A stretch of DNA of 64,000 bases from Mikania micrantha (GCA_009363875.1 CM018688.1:53917001-53981000); one strand, 5' to 3'. Shown: positions 37,017 to 50,084, counted from the first letter of the stretch. Numbers and translations: made by a program. The notes: generated from the letters alone by a model not told the origin.

Positions 37017-40000
37017 TGTAACATCACTGTAATTCCGGTCGTCCGGTCGTCCGTACGTCCGTACTGTTACGACCTGATATAATAATTATTAATGATAATG
37101 AATTATTTGTGAATATTATTGATTATTGGTATACATTGCAAATGTATTATTCTCTGCATAAACCATGGTGAGTTTAGTTGAAAACCCAACTAAACAGGAC
37201 CAGAGAGTTTATTGCAGTTACATTTCACAGATTATGGATGTTTATATGGAATGGAATGGGATTGGGAGTTGGTTATGTTTTGGTTGTTAAACATAGTCAA
37301 GGACACATGGTCATGGTTTATCGAAATAGCGGTGGGACGGTGTAGGGGAGGTTGCGATCTACCTCTGCATATGCCCTATACATATGCATATTTCAGTCTA
37401 TCATGGATGTGTCAGTGACTTGGTTTGGTGGGTTTTGGATTGGGAATTATGATATTAAAGTTAATAAAATGATGGAAATATAATGGGAATTAATTACGCG
37501 AAGTGAGCTTACGAACACAATTTAAACGCGAATATTGATTCAGAAATAAATTAACTTAATAATATATTCGCGTGGGTGACGATTCACACGAATATAATTA
37601 TTAAGAATAATATTCTGAAACGATATTCCATAAACTCTAACTCGAATTGAAATACTATGCGAGCGTCGGATTCGCAAAGGTGACGATCTTTACGAATACG
37701 TACGCGAGTAACGCGTTTCGACGAGATAACGAAATAATATTTTACGATATTAAATTTCATAAATGAAAATTTAAAACATTTATTAGGAATCACAACATTA
37801 AACGAAAATGAATGAATTCATTTAAATAACTGATTTAATGAAAATAAACAGAGACATTTTATTTAAATGATTTTCTTTAAAACCATTTTTATTATAATGT
37901 AATTTAATTGTTTAAAGGTGATATGTTCTAAAAATATTCACGAGTTAAAAACCGAGCAATTAATTGTTTTAAACGCGATATAAACGAGACCGGACACACG
38001 GGATTAGTACGCGATATAAGGAAGAAGGAAGTCTTCTTCTTCCTCACATCACCAACTTCATCTCTCTCTCTAAACCTTCAAACCCGTCACCATTTTCTCT
38101 CTCTAACTTCTCTCTACCATAACTCCTTCGTTTCTTGACGAAATCGCGAGATCTTGGAGCCTAAACGACCGGGGAATCAAGGAGATCAAGAAAGTACAAA
38201 GAAATCTCGAGTTTGGCCAACGAATCCAGGTAAATCTAAGTTGTTATTTTCGGGTTTTGTTAAAAACTTAAAGTGTTGAGTTGATGTCAAGCCCCAACCG
38301 AGTTTAGGGTTTCCTCTACGTGTAGAATGGAATTTGTGTGAGATTAGTGACACCATGGCTGAACTGGTTAAGTCTAGAACATGAGGATGATGATGATGTT
38401 GAGCATAGCAGGCGGCGAGGTGTAGGTTGGCGAACCTGTTGCATCAACATGGGCCGAACCCCAGCAGCCTCTCGAACCTTAAGGGCCGGCGAACCCTTTG
38501 GCCGAACCCTCCATGGCTCAGCGAACCCTCATGACCACAGGCGAACCTTGAGGTGCCACGAACCTGGGCTGGCCGAACCTTGGCCAGCCGAAGCTTGTTA
38601 CGGCCGAACCATGAGTTTCCACGAACCCAGAGGTTCCACGAACCCAGCTCTAAAAACCCTAGATGACGAACCTTTTAGCTGAAGCCATGGACTCAGCCGA
38701 ACCTTGGCTTTCCTGCGAACCCTTGTCACGAAAAACAATGCTACGAACCTACAATCTGACCGAACCTTTGGTCTACAGCTCCCTATTCGGCCGAACCTTA
38801 GAATATTCAACCTTATTGCAGCGAACCCTAACCGAGCCTTGGATCGAAGTGTTGGTTGGGCTAGGCGCTGAACGAACCGAAGGCTTTACAAGGAGTAATG
38901 GGCCACTAAACTTGGGCCTAGGGCCGGGCCTAGGGGGTTCGAACTAGAGCTAAGATTCGGGTTAAGAGTAAACCAAGAAAATGTAATGTGCATGCATGAA
39001 TGTTCATAAAACTCCCACCTTTTATAATACATATGGGTTTTGAATTATAAATTTACATAACATGGATACTTTAGATGAACAATCTAAGTGTATACCTCTT
39101 AAACTTAATTTGGATCTTTGAAAATTTAAAACATGGTAATTAATTTGAATAAACATGCATGAATAACTCGGGTCAATATTTCTTTTAAATTTAATGAACA
39201 TAAGTTGAATTACGGGATGTTACATAGTGATATATCCTATGTAAATAAACCATGTATCATTGTCTTGAATTGAAATTGAATTCTTATAACTTAGTTTATA
39301 ACGGTGGATCCAATTAATCATACATGCATGTATGCAAAAGTGTATTCATAGTATAAGGTCAATACCTTTACAACGTTGTAGACTTTTAGGTTTTAATCAT
39401 TAAACCATCCTATGATGAGTGATTAAGTCTAACGAGTTAAACTAAATGAGTAATGATGATCGTTTACACACGAGGAGGGAGTCATCCTAACTTGGATTAA
39501 ATTAACAAAGTTAATGACACCAACAATAATTAAAATTAAATGCTTGTGAACGCTTAATCGAAATAAAATGCATATACTTATGAACATGTAAACACACTAA
39601 CTACAGATTGCTGAGTTGTTCCGATTTCTATTACGTGAGCGCGCATACTACAAGGACGTTAAATCTAAGGACTCAGGTGAGTTCTCATAACCTCCCTTTC
39701 TTTTAAACTATTTTATTTTAAAACTCGGAGGTGAAACATGTATACCAAATTTTAAATATTATTTTGATAACACATGGATGATACCTGTTTATCAATAAGA
39801 TATTCATATTATGGAATTATCATTATTTATGGATTATCACTTATTATCATATATCCGTGTAACATTGTCATTGACTTCGGTCAATAACAAAGATTACATG
39901 TATTGCCACTTGGATTATCACAACTCCATGAATCGTTGCCTTTGACTTCGGTTAATTGCTTTGATCTCATGTATTGTCACGTGGGTTGCTTCCACTCCAT

Positions 40001-40669
40001 GGAGAATGTCTTTAACTTGTGTTAATTACATAAATTCCATGTATGGTCACATATACTATTTGAGAATATTGATTGTTTGTGATTGGTTGAATGAATTGTG
40101 GTTGATTATCTATGATTATATGAGACATGTGACAAGGTGTTTGTTTATGTGTTTGACTATTGTGTTGGGATATGTGTTGGATTTTCACGCAGGTACTCTT
40201 GTGGATTTTCTCAGAAAGACCATAAGCTTTTATACTCATTTTAATCAAAACTTTTTATAAAACCTTTTTAAACATAAACTTTTATACTCATTTTATAAAA
40301 TACTTTTAAGTATAAAAACTTATGATTACTCACCAACTACTTCGTAGTTGACACTTGATTTTTTTACATGTTTCAGGTAATGAAGACAAGTAGGTTGAGG
40401 AGGATGATCTCTTCTATTTTGGACATCATCACATAGGATTCTTGGACTTAGCTAATTAACTGAAATTCTGGCAATTAGAGTTTAGTTAGTTTAGCTAAAT
40501 CTTTTGTGTAATTGATGTATTTAATTCATGATGAACATGATTTTTGTGTAAACAATTATTTGGTTTGATTGATATGTGATGGTATATATTTAGATGCCCA
40601 CGAGCTTTTGAACAATCTACACATCCCTCGTGGCATCCAGACGTTTCCGCCATCGGTCGGGGTGTTACA
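37017..40669 (+). mobile_element. Solo LTR E (same family as A), 3,653 bp
   Basis: It begins TGTAACATCACTG and ends CGGTCGGGGTGTTACA, with target duplications TACGA at 37,012-37,016 and 40,670-40,674. Landmarks match LTR A in order: the module at 37,310-37,420, the CGAACC array, CTAAGGACTCAGGTGAGTTC near 39,677, the hairpin CAACTACTTCGTAGTTG at 40,334-40,350 and TTTCAGG at 40,371-40,377. Confidence 0.88.
38430..38945 (+). repeat. CGAACC array in LTR E
   Basis: About twenty-five CGAACC or GCCGAACC motifs occur at irregular spacing. The spacers diverge from those of LTR A although the flanking LTR sequence aligns, which suggests rapid turnover of the array. Confidence 0.8.
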
Positions 40670-40804
40670 TACGATCTGATAACTTCAAACTTTTTTTTAT
40701 GAGTAAAGTTACTGATTTTCATCTGTGGTGGTGTTCAAGTTCGAGAAAGTGAAAGAAAATCTTCCTTGCATGAAATCTGATGAATTAAGCTGATCCACCA
40801 AACC

Positions 40805-40945
40805 GACTCAAGCCAGGCGCATCGCCTAGCGTGGCTGCTCGGCACGGGGCGTAGTGCGCGAGACCAAAGTTTCTCAGATTTTTCTGAGCCCGCGCGTACC
40901 GCCTAGCGTGAGAGTCTGGGGCTAGGCGTACCGCCTAGCATCACG
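40805..40945. repeat. CCTAGCG / GGCGTACCGCC repeats in LTR D
   Basis: Three copies of a GC-rich palindromic motif of the type CTAGGCGTACCGCCTAG lie within 140 bases of otherwise AT-rich sequence. Confidence 0.6.
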
Positions 40946-41666
40946 GATTTCGATATTTTTGTAATTTTCTTCATTTTGCGATTCCAGAGAATCCGGAACT
41001 CCGTTTCGCGCATGATTTTCGCCTATGTTCACCATTTCACGCATACTTTCAACCTGTAACAATCACAATCGCTAAATCAATGTGGATTTTAAGGACGAAT
41101 AAATGTGCTCTCGTTGTTAATGATGGCGTATTCCTTAAACGCAATTGTCACATGGTTGAACTTCAAAAAATCACAATCATAAACTTGAAGATATTGCAAC
41201 TTGGATAATCTCTAAGAATCGTGAATCACTGTCAAATCAAACTATTTGATGGTGCGAATCAAATGCTTGAACGGATTAGACTTAGAGAATTCTTGAAATT
41301 GAATCTGAGAATTTTGTGTATGTTGAGATAGGAACCGTACGCTTCATATGTTTTATGTTGTGAATTGTGATCGAGAGTGCCCGTACAAGACAAACAAATT
41401 TGCCTTTTATTTCATTGGCAAATGGATTCCAAGAAACCGTTTTTATTTTTTTGATATCCCATGTTCTCCAATATTTATTAATAATCATATTAAGAAATTA
41501 TAAAACCCATTTATATTAATATAACAAACATATATAATGTTAATGTCAAACGAGCCCACACTCCCACATCATCTAACTCGATTAATCATTAATATTATTA
41601 TCTCGATTACCAAGTTAACCCAATAACACAAAAATAGTTGATAACACTAAAATTACCAACACCAAA

Positions 41667-43640
41667 TCACTAAAATCTAATCAATTTTGTATATAAATCT
41701 TAAATCCTTTAAACTAACGTAAAATCAATTAAAACCACATATTACGGAATCATCAGAGAATCGGAGTACTTACTTCTTATCTGATTAAGGTACATATTTC
41801 ATTCGTTTTCGTCATACTATATGTTATTTGCCTCGTTTGTGATATGGTGATAACTTTTACTTTAATATTGTTTTACTCATTGCATAAGTTGAACCATTTG
41901 GTTATGCATACGATATAATTATTAAATTGTATTAATTTTCGCATGTTCCGTTATATTAAGTTATGAGATGAGATTATTTTCATGCAATCTTTGTTTAAAT
42001 ATTATCTTCATGACAGTGTGACTGGTTCATTGCGTCTCTATATTTTGACAATCAAGGAGTAATATTTTAGGGAGACATATTGACTGATTTTAAGATAACT
42101 GTTTTGTTCAAGATAGTTATGATTTGTACCCACAAACAACTCACAAATTGGTATATTGGATTGGCAGGTGTGTACAATATTTGTTTTCTTTTGTTTTATG
42201 CTAAACTATGTACCTCCTTATTGTAAGACTTATTTGATTAATTACTCTTTCTGATTAGTTGAAATTGTTATTCATATGGTTGGTTCGTTCTGACATTCAT
42301 TTTCATATGTTATGTTTATGATCATTATAGTTGTAATGCTTCCGCTAACTTTTCAACGACCATAAACTGTTGTCCCTGTCACTTTCATGATTGTCAACCT
42401 TGTCAAATTTCATCACTATTAGTATTATTCTTTGGTTACTGATCAATTTTGGCCCAGCTGTATTTTTCTTTGTTATTTCCAATGTTTCTACAATAGATAC
42501 TCAAGGGATTCACGAGGATGTGTGAAGAGATGACCAAGAGATTAGAGAGTTTTAACAGATTATGACAATGAATAATATAATTAGGTATTAGTAGTTCTTT
42601 AGTCAAACGTTAATTCATTTAATTAATATTGGATTTATGTTTTATCCGGATTTCTTTGATAGTGATAAGTCATCTCTAACCATATGCAAAAGATTCTTTT
42701 GAATGCATTAATCAAAAATACATAACATTTTTTTTTACTTTTGCTTTTCAAAAAATTCAATGTTTTGATATTTTTTATAAATTTTTTATTTTTCGAGAAG
42801 AATAGTTTTAAAATAGTTCATATTTTTTTTAAAAAATGATGTATTTAAAAAAAATATAAAATTCATATTTTATAATACTTTTTTAAAAGTTTTTTTAATA
42901 AAAAGATAATATTAATATACGAATAAATATGTTTTAATATGCAAAAGGTATAAGTAATATAAATAATATGAATATAGAATAAATAATTCAATTAGAATTT
43001 AATATTTTAATTTAATATTAATACATAGAGACAAAACTATTGATGATAAAGTTTTGCAAAAATGATATGTGACAAACTTTATTTTTGAGTTAATTAAATA
43101 AATGTTTCCCGCAATTTGATTAAATTATATGTTTGGTTTTTAATTTTAGAAGTTAGATTCTTAATCCGCATATTGATGATATCTTAAGTAGTTCATGTGA
43201 TTTGATCAAACCACATATTAGGCTTATAACATTAAAATATTACACACCTAATTTAAATATTTATAATATAATTACATAAATAGTTCACGTGGTTTGATGA
43301 ATTTATGTATATGGTTCACAAATCAAATTAACATAATTTGTTGGTTAAGTAACTTTAAATTTATTTATTTGTAATTTTTATTTTCTTACGTATACATCAT
43401 ATTTATCGAGAGTCACCCTAAGAAATATTAACAAAAGTTGTATGTGTGTATCTTCATTGATGTTGCAGCCTGTAAGTATATATTATAACAATCTTGAAAC
43501 TCTTTTTCAAACATAAAGTATATGCATAATCATAAATTGTATTGATAAAATATGCTACTAGTAAGATTGCTTGTATTATATCATTGTGATCATATGCCAA
43601 TTGAGATTCAACTGCATTAAGTCCCTTTTATAGTTCGTTT
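41667..43640. other. AT-rich flank right of the copia element, nothing recognised
   Basis: No open frame over about 60 codons and no paired repeat ends were found. A short exon-like stretch follows ACAATAG at about 42,497 (reading GFTRMCEEMTKRLESF) but cannot be tied to a gene. The part at 42,720-43,400 is extremely AT-rich. Confidence 0.4.
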
Positions 43641-44888
43641 ACCATTAAGTGGCAGAGGCCAGGCCGACGGTAACGTAGTGGTACCATAATTTTGACAAAC
43701 TTCCAGCGAGTGAGGTCGGTACGTTATGCGTAACATAGATGACATTTTTCCGGTATCGTATGACCGGTAATAGGGCGACAACAGTCAGGTTTGGTAAACG
43801 GTCACATAGGTGATATTAATCAGAAAGAAACTGCTAATAATTCTACCACATCTTATCTGTAGATTGGCAATACTGAGTCGACTGACATCACTCATGTCAT
43901 TGATTAGTGACAAGTTGTTGTGAAGACAAGTGAAAACATGGTATTTCAAATGAATAGGTGTAAATTGGAGGCATTGTGGTTTGACCTGGTGTTTACCACA
44001 ATGCGGTCCCATTTATACTTGATTCATCGATATTGGGAATACATAAAATGAGTTGATTGTCACTTCTACTTTAGAAGTGTATAACAGTAAACTCTAAAAT
44101 TGGGAACACAACAAGTGATTAAGATTGAGTAAGATCTTATATCATTAAAACATTAAGGGACTACCATTACTTATGTATGGTAGTGCATACCTTATAAAAA
44201 CAGTTATTTCTATATAATAGTTGTGGAATGAGATCATAAAATATGGGGAAATCAAATGATGGGAATGAAATGTGTTAACCTTAGTTACAATATATGTAGT
44301 GTTGTATTCAGTCAAGTGGGGGGGGGGGGGGGCTGGCGGCTCCACTTGTTGGTACGTATGCCCCATATATAAGCATTTCTTGACTGAATGGAATTCTATT
44401 TGTATTGGGAACTAAGGAGAGAACATTATGGGAGATAAGACTCGAGAATAACATTTTAAACATTTCTAAACTACAAAACATATGAACTCACCAACCTCGT
44501 GTTGACTTGTTTTACTTGCATGCTTACTCAGGTGACGAATAGGTCTAGTCATCAGGATTCAGGACATATAGCTAGTGGGCCTTAGTAGTGCACCTAGCTT
44601 CTTTTGATGTGCATACATTTTGAAGACATATTGTGAATCACTTTTGTATATATTGTGTATATACAAGATAGTAAACTCATGATTCTTTTTAGTAGATTTA
44701 CATTATTAAATTATGAAACATGACTAATGTAATTTTACTTTTTAATTCTATGTCAATTTAGCAATTCTCATTATATATCATGTGCCATGTAAACAATCTG
44801 ATCATTCTGATTATCACACGATATCTCGCCCCAAGACTATTCCGCCCGACAGGAAAGTCGATCCAACCCATCGGCTCGGGGTGTGACA
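43641..44888 (+). mobile_element. LTR G (family of B and F), left end truncated or unresolved
   Basis: The right end CGGCTCGGGGTGTGACA is followed by a PBS. From about 44,290 the sequence aligns with F and, inverted, with B: GCCCCATATATAAGC, GAACTCACCAACC...GTGTTGACTTG, acceptor-like CTTACTCAGG at 44,523-44,532, and GTGCCATGTAAACAATCTGA. A run of 16 or so G lies at 44,318-44,333. No TGTAACA start was found; 43,641-44,290 may be older LTR sequence or something else. Confidence 0.65.
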
Positions 44889-44891
44889 GAT

Positions 44892-44904
44892 TGGTATCAG
44901 AGCC
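44892..44904 (+). other. Primer-binding site of element G
   Basis: TGGTATCAGAGCC, matching tRNA-iMet, lies three bases (GAT) after the LTR end, the same spacing as in element B. Confidence 0.9.
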
Positions 44905-45061
44905 ACAAAGAAAAAATATAGGTCATTTTACTTAAACGGTTTGGCCTAGACTATAACCTAGGGAAACTTCTTGTATAGAACTTAGGAATAGGAAACTTAT
45001 ATGCATGTGTCTTCTGCGTTCGATCATTGCACTAACCGATGTTCTTTCGGTTGTGATCAAA

Positions 45062-45553
45062 ATGTCGTCGAGAAGACCACCGCCACCTCCTCCTCCTCAT
45101 ACCCCACCTCCTAATTAAGATTTGGATCCCGCTACGGTGGCATTAGCCATTTTATTGACGAATCAACTAAAGGAGGTGATTCCTAAGATGGTGAATAGTA
45201 TCAACAACAACAATCAAACTGGGAACTCCTCCGGTGAAGGCAACGGAAACACAGGGAATACCCCTTACTACTCATACAAGAACTTTGTGGGATGCAAACC
45301 GCCCAGTTTCAGCGGGCATGAGGGTGCTGTTGGCTTGATCCATTGGGTCGAGAAAATGGAAAACACTCTAGACATTAGTGGTTGCCCTAAGTACCACAAA
45401 GTCATATATGCTGCAGGCTCGTTCAGCAAGCGAGCGTTGACTTGGTGGAATTCTCAAATACATGCTAGAGGAAGAGATGAGCCACTACCTGACCCCAAGG
45501 ATTTCCCCGATAGAAGTAGGATCTGGGAAGCAAAGTGTCTCACCCTTGCCTAA
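45062..45553 (+). pseudogene. Truncated gypsy gag of element G
   Basis: The ATG at 45,062 opens MSSRRPPPPPPPHTPPPN, then TAA at 45,116-45,118 interrupts. The frame continues with DPATVALAILLTNQLKEVIP, an Asn/Gly-rich linker, FVGCKPPSFSGHEGAVGLIHWVEKME (split by my reading only), DISGCPKYHKVIYAAGSF and ALTWWNSQIHARGRDE. This is a gypsy capsid domain. After about residue 150 the frame runs into unrelated sequence, so the rest of gag-pol is deleted. Confidence 0.83.
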
Positions 45554-47342
45554 GGACGAAGCACGGGGATGCGACGAAATTGAATCAATGAGCATATGGT
45601 CTCACAAGAATGCTAAAGACATGCATTCAAAATAGCTCCTTAGTACATAACATTGTTTTTGGGGTACATGATTCGAATATTTCAAAATATAGCCTAACCT
45701 GTCTAAGAAAATAGTAACAAATCTTTGACGTATTCCTATATCATATCCATGCATACCTATAGAATTGTTATCAGAAAAACACTCTTGAAAGTGTCAAGTA
45801 GAAGTTGGAGAGTTCGCAAGTTTTATGACCTGAAAGATACAGTATCAGTGGGAACACTTTCTTATTAATGCTTACATGTTTTATGCATAAAACAAGTGAG
45901 TAAGATGAAATTTACAATAGCCTACAAACAAACCTTATGACCAAATCATGCCCCGCCTAATGCCTTTTTATCGGACATTGGAATAAGTGTATATCATGTG
46001 TCTGTGTTTGGTTTTAATCAATCAAGAAATCAAATCGTAATATAGGTTGGTTGTAGCTAGCAGTTTCAACCTGAATGAATGGGGACTGTTGACCCGATAG
46101 GACTATCTATAATCATTCAAGAGAAACAAGTCGTGCTCATTGTTCGGAAGTACCTCCGGAACCCTAAAACCTGTATTTGTTGATTATTATTACACATGTA
46201 TAATATTTTTTTTTCTTATATGCATTTTAAGGGGTATTGTCCTTATGAGGTTCGGTGCTAGAATCATTAAATAACTCATCTCTATTGCAACAATTAATAT
46301 AATTTTTCCAAGGTAAATCTAAACCTTTTATATTTTTTGTCATTATTATACAAAAATGTTTTATTATATGTGTTTGTATTCACATATGTTTAGGAACTAA
46401 AACAACTTTAACATCTTGTTACAATGCAGTGACGCATGTAATGTAATAAAAACATGTAAAATTATAAATTCTTATGATTTTACACAAACACGTAAAAGAA
46501 TAATATATTATGCATGTCTAATAATAATAATCAAAGAAAAAACAAAAACAAAAACAAAAATTGTATCTTGGCAGGATTATACTGGTTATTGCCATTAATA
46601 TTGGTTATTATATATCCATAAGATAGTTCAAATTAAAAGTGGACATTTTTATCCTATGTCCATGAATATAAAAAATTATTAAAACATGTTATTTAGCTAA
46701 AAGCTATACGTTATATCCCTTAACCTATGATGTTTCCCTTTAGAAAGTCCAACTTAGACATGCTTTAAAAATTTCCAAACATGTTATTTGTCAAATGAGA
46801 AGCAAAAATGTTTCAAACGCTTGTAAAAATTTTGCAAATAAGATAATTTAGCTATTCTATCTTAAATGAAGAGAAAATACTTTATTATTATTGCGTAACG
46901 TTACCCCTTATGGCAATTATTATTTTTATAATCAATATGATAAGGTTATTGTATACAAAGGATTTTTACAACTCATAAAACGAATTAAAGTGACTCCAAT
47001 TGAACCCATTGTTAAATCTGAAACTCTAAATCCAAAATAATAAACATAAATTTTAAAAAATGCTAAATCTTAAAAGCTAAACCATAAAAAGGTATACATT
47101 AAAGTTAAACCATAAAGTTAAACTTTTAATATCAATACAAGTAGGATAAACACAACGATGACATGTAGAAAGACTTAATCATAATGAACAAAAAGACACA
47201 ACGAGCTAAAAATGTATATTTTATACCCTAAAAGCTAAATCGTAAAAGCTAAGAACATATAAATGTATGATAACTTATAATTTAGGAACATAGCAAAGAT
47301 AATTTAAGAGTTCTTGTACCCTTTGATTTCTATGTGACCTTA
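45554..47342. other. Unassigned AT-rich region
   Basis: No gene or element border was recognised. There is an AAAACA simple repeat at about 46,535-46,560 and a stretch with repeated AAGCTAAA motifs at 47,060-47,270. Confidence 0.4.
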
Positions 47343-47529
47343 TGTAATATCCCACATAGGTTGGAGGGAGAATGAAACCTTCTTTATAAGGAGGTGGATA
47401 CCTTCTGTATCAAGACGCGCTTTTCCTGGGATAACTCTTCGGGTGAAACAAAACCGTGAGTTCCTGGATGGGCAACCCATTGGTAGAAAAGCAGATAATA
47501 TCTTGGTGAGGTTGGCTTGGGTTATTACA
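47343..47529 (+). mobile_element. TRIM-like LTR with PBS
   Basis: It runs from TGTAATATCCCACATAGG to GGGTTATTACA (187 bp) and is followed by TGATATCAGAGCC, one mismatch from the tRNA-iMet PBS. It has the form of plant terminal-repeat retrotransposons in miniature: a CCCACAT start, TATAAGGAGGTGG, and a short LTR. A second, diverged copy lies at about 56,607-56,781. Solo LTR F is inserted about 85 bases after the PBS. I did not find the partner LTR. Confidence 0.6.
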
Positions 47530-48679
47530 GATGATATCAGAGCCAGGGTTCGAACTGATGTGCCAGCGAGGACATTGGACTCCGTAAGAGGGTGGATTTT
47601 AATTTCCCCACATCAATGGGGAAGGATTGTAACACCAATGCCGGAAACGTAACCGGAACAGTGATCTGCACAGTAACTTGCACAGAAACTCAGGTACAAA
47701 CTATGTGTATTATTTGTATGCTATTATCATGTAATGCTTGACATAGAACTATTATGCAATTGTTACATAAACATAGTTCAAAATCCACGGTTTAACAGTC
47801 AGAAACATATCTGACAACACAGAACAATTACATGAATGTCTGTTAAGATCCTATTATGTATAAACGTATGTGATGATTTACAGAATAAAACAACGGATGT
47901 CGTTACGTGAATGCTAAATCGACGGATTATTCGTAGAGGTGACGATTTATACGAATATATCTGAAATTTTAACATTCTTAATGACGTCCAATAATTAGAA
48001 AACTATATTGAAAAGTTTAGTTATCGTCGAATTCGTACGGGTGACGATTCGAACGAATACGCGTGACAACTATACGATTCGATTTAAACAGTTAAATTAA
48101 ATATTTTCAGAAAATTTAAATAAACAGAAGACATTTAGTTAATTTACTAGGAATTACCATCTAAAATAAATTTACAAACTTTACTTTTAAAACGAGACGT
48201 TCGTTACGAAAACGAAAGAAAACCGATGTTTTACGCGAAACCGAGCGAAACCGAACGAGACCGAACATACCCGGGTATTAAGAAGCCATTTAATGAGGCA
48301 TTTATGGTCTTATTTACTCCCCACCAACCAGATCCATCACCATCTTCGTCCTCTCTCTCACTCTACTTTCTCTCTCTAGATTTTTAAAACTCTAAATCCT
48401 TCATTTCACCACCAAATCGAGCCATATTAGTGTCAAAACGATGACTACAACTTGTAGAAAACGAAAGTACAGACGATCTTGGCTTGGAACAATCCAAATC
48501 GAGGTAAAGATGAGATTTTTAGCTCGGTTTTATGGTTTTCTAACCCTATGTTCGACCCACCACTCTATCCAGTTCTAGGCTTTAAAACCTTAGGGAAACT
48601 ACACTACATCACCTTAGGATGTGTTAGGAACAAATTAGAAAGCAAGGCCAAGTTGTTTAGTTCGAAAATGGGGAGTTGA

Positions 48680-49020
48680 TGATGTTAAAATTCGATCGGC
48701 CGAATGGGATCACCCCAGCTCGCCGTATGAGCCACACTTGCCTACATTCGGCCGAATGGCCACAACCGAAGGAAGCCTCATGAGCATCACTTCATTCGGT
48801 CTGAGCCTCATGAGTACCACTTCATTCGGTCCAAGTCTCATGAGCATTACTCATTTGGCCAAGTGGCTTAGTCGCCCTACTCACTCGGCCACCCCTCCTT
48901 CGGCCGAGACACACTCGGTCAGCAATCCCATCGTATGAACACTCTCGGCCCAAGGACCATTCGGTCGGGCACCCCTTCGGTCGCATGGTTGGTCTAGTTC
49001 AGCCAAGTCTCTTCTTTCGG
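48680..49020 (+). repeat. TTCGGCC / CATTCGG array in LTR F
   Basis: Some twenty TCGGCC, TTCGGT or GGCCGAA motifs occur here. They include three 30-bp tandem units keyed on CTCATGAG at 48,777, 48,807 and 48,837. The array sits in the position that holds the GGTTCG arrays in other LTR families but uses a different core. Confidence 0.75.
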
Positions 49021-50084
49021 ACAAACCGAACCAGGAGCATGAGTTGTTAATCGGGGAAGGTGACTAAGCCATGGGACTCACATGGGAAGGTTAGGCACTT
49101 ACACACACTACATGCATGCATGGTGTGTGTGTGTGTGCATGGGAAAGCTTATTAGGGTTTTCATAATAGGAAACCAACTTGTATTATCTAAGGTTCAAGT
49201 ATGGGTTTTAACAAGAAAGAGTGTAAGATCACTTGTATTGATTGATCTAATCCATGGAATCCATAAGTGATATTATGGTTTTCATTATGAGACAAAGAAC
49301 TAAGGGAAAACAAGTGGGAATTCTTTAAGAATCAAGAAAGAAACAAGCTAAGTGTAGGTGTGAATTAAATTGTAACACCAAATACTTAGTGATTTCTATG
49401 CAATCATATAACTAAGTTAGAGAGTTTCAATGGATTCACTAAGCTAAATTATACACAACATTGATTCAAGAACCATGGGAAGACAAAGATCTAACAAAGG
49501 ACTTAGGGTTAATTGAATGAAATTAACCTAAGTTTAACAAGTTAAATTAAATTGCGTTTTAATTAAATAAAATGACTTATAAATTTCTTTAATTAAAGTG
49601 TTTCAAAATAAATAAAATGATTTCTAACTTAAAGACTAAACTAAAATGAGTTTTATGAATGATATTCCTTTAAACGAAGTTATGAATATAATTAACATAA
49701 ACCTTACACAACTAAGGTTTAATAATGATTATGCATGGGACAAGGGTTATAAATGGGTAATACATTAGACTAGTTAGAGAGAATTATAGCAAAAATATTA
49801 GTAACATAGGATACTTAGTTGCACACCAAGACCAAAACCCTAGATACAGCTATGATAAATACTTATAGTATTCGAATCTCTTAAAACAACTCAGGTGTTG
49901 AAGATACTTAAACTACAATTTACGAGCACGCAATATCTGTTGTGATTCAATTCTTAGCAACACAGGTGAGTTCATTTGTCCTTTTTCAAACTATTTTGTT
50001 TTTACTTCGGGACTGAGAAGCATGTTTACACATTTTAAATAAATGTTTAAATGTTTCTTAAACGCTTTCATACTTATTCATAAT

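Larger units (their letters stand above)
35349..41152 (-). mobile_element. Solo LTR D, about 2.15 kb, split by solo LTR E
   Basis: On the plus strand it begins TGTCACACCCCCTCC and ends GCAATTGTCACA. The TSD is TGGTT at 35,344-35,348 and 41,153-41,157. The orientation is inferred: read on the minus strand it ends GGGGGTGTGACA like LTRs B and C. No internal genes remain. It lacks the GGTTCG array and GGGCATA module of the other families. Confidence 0.78.
4514..41661 (-). mobile_element. Ty1/copia retrotransposon expanded by nested insertions
   Basis: A single copia element of about 6.3 kb is spread over 37 kb. Its outer LTR ends are TGTTG...CAACA, flanked by identical 5-bp repeats CCAAA at 4,509-4,513 and 41,662-41,666. 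In minus-strand order: 5' LTR 41,661-41,153 plus 35,348-35,281; leader; gag-pol 34,640-31,964; the rest of the reverse transcriptase and RNase H 14,369-13,040; 3' untranslated part; polypurine tract 9,020-9,006; 3' LTR 9,005-8,457 plus 4,540-4,514. Each break is another mobile element with its own target duplication. All coding segments have stops or frameshifts, so it is dead. Confidence 0.88.
35281..41661 (-). repeat. Copia 5' LTR, interrupted by solo LTR D
   Basis: The pieces are 35,281-35,348 and 41,153-41,661, about 572 bp in all. They are homologous to the 3' LTR at 4,514-9,005. Positions 35,281-35,348 preserve the uninterrupted target site of the hAT transposon. Confidence 0.86.
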
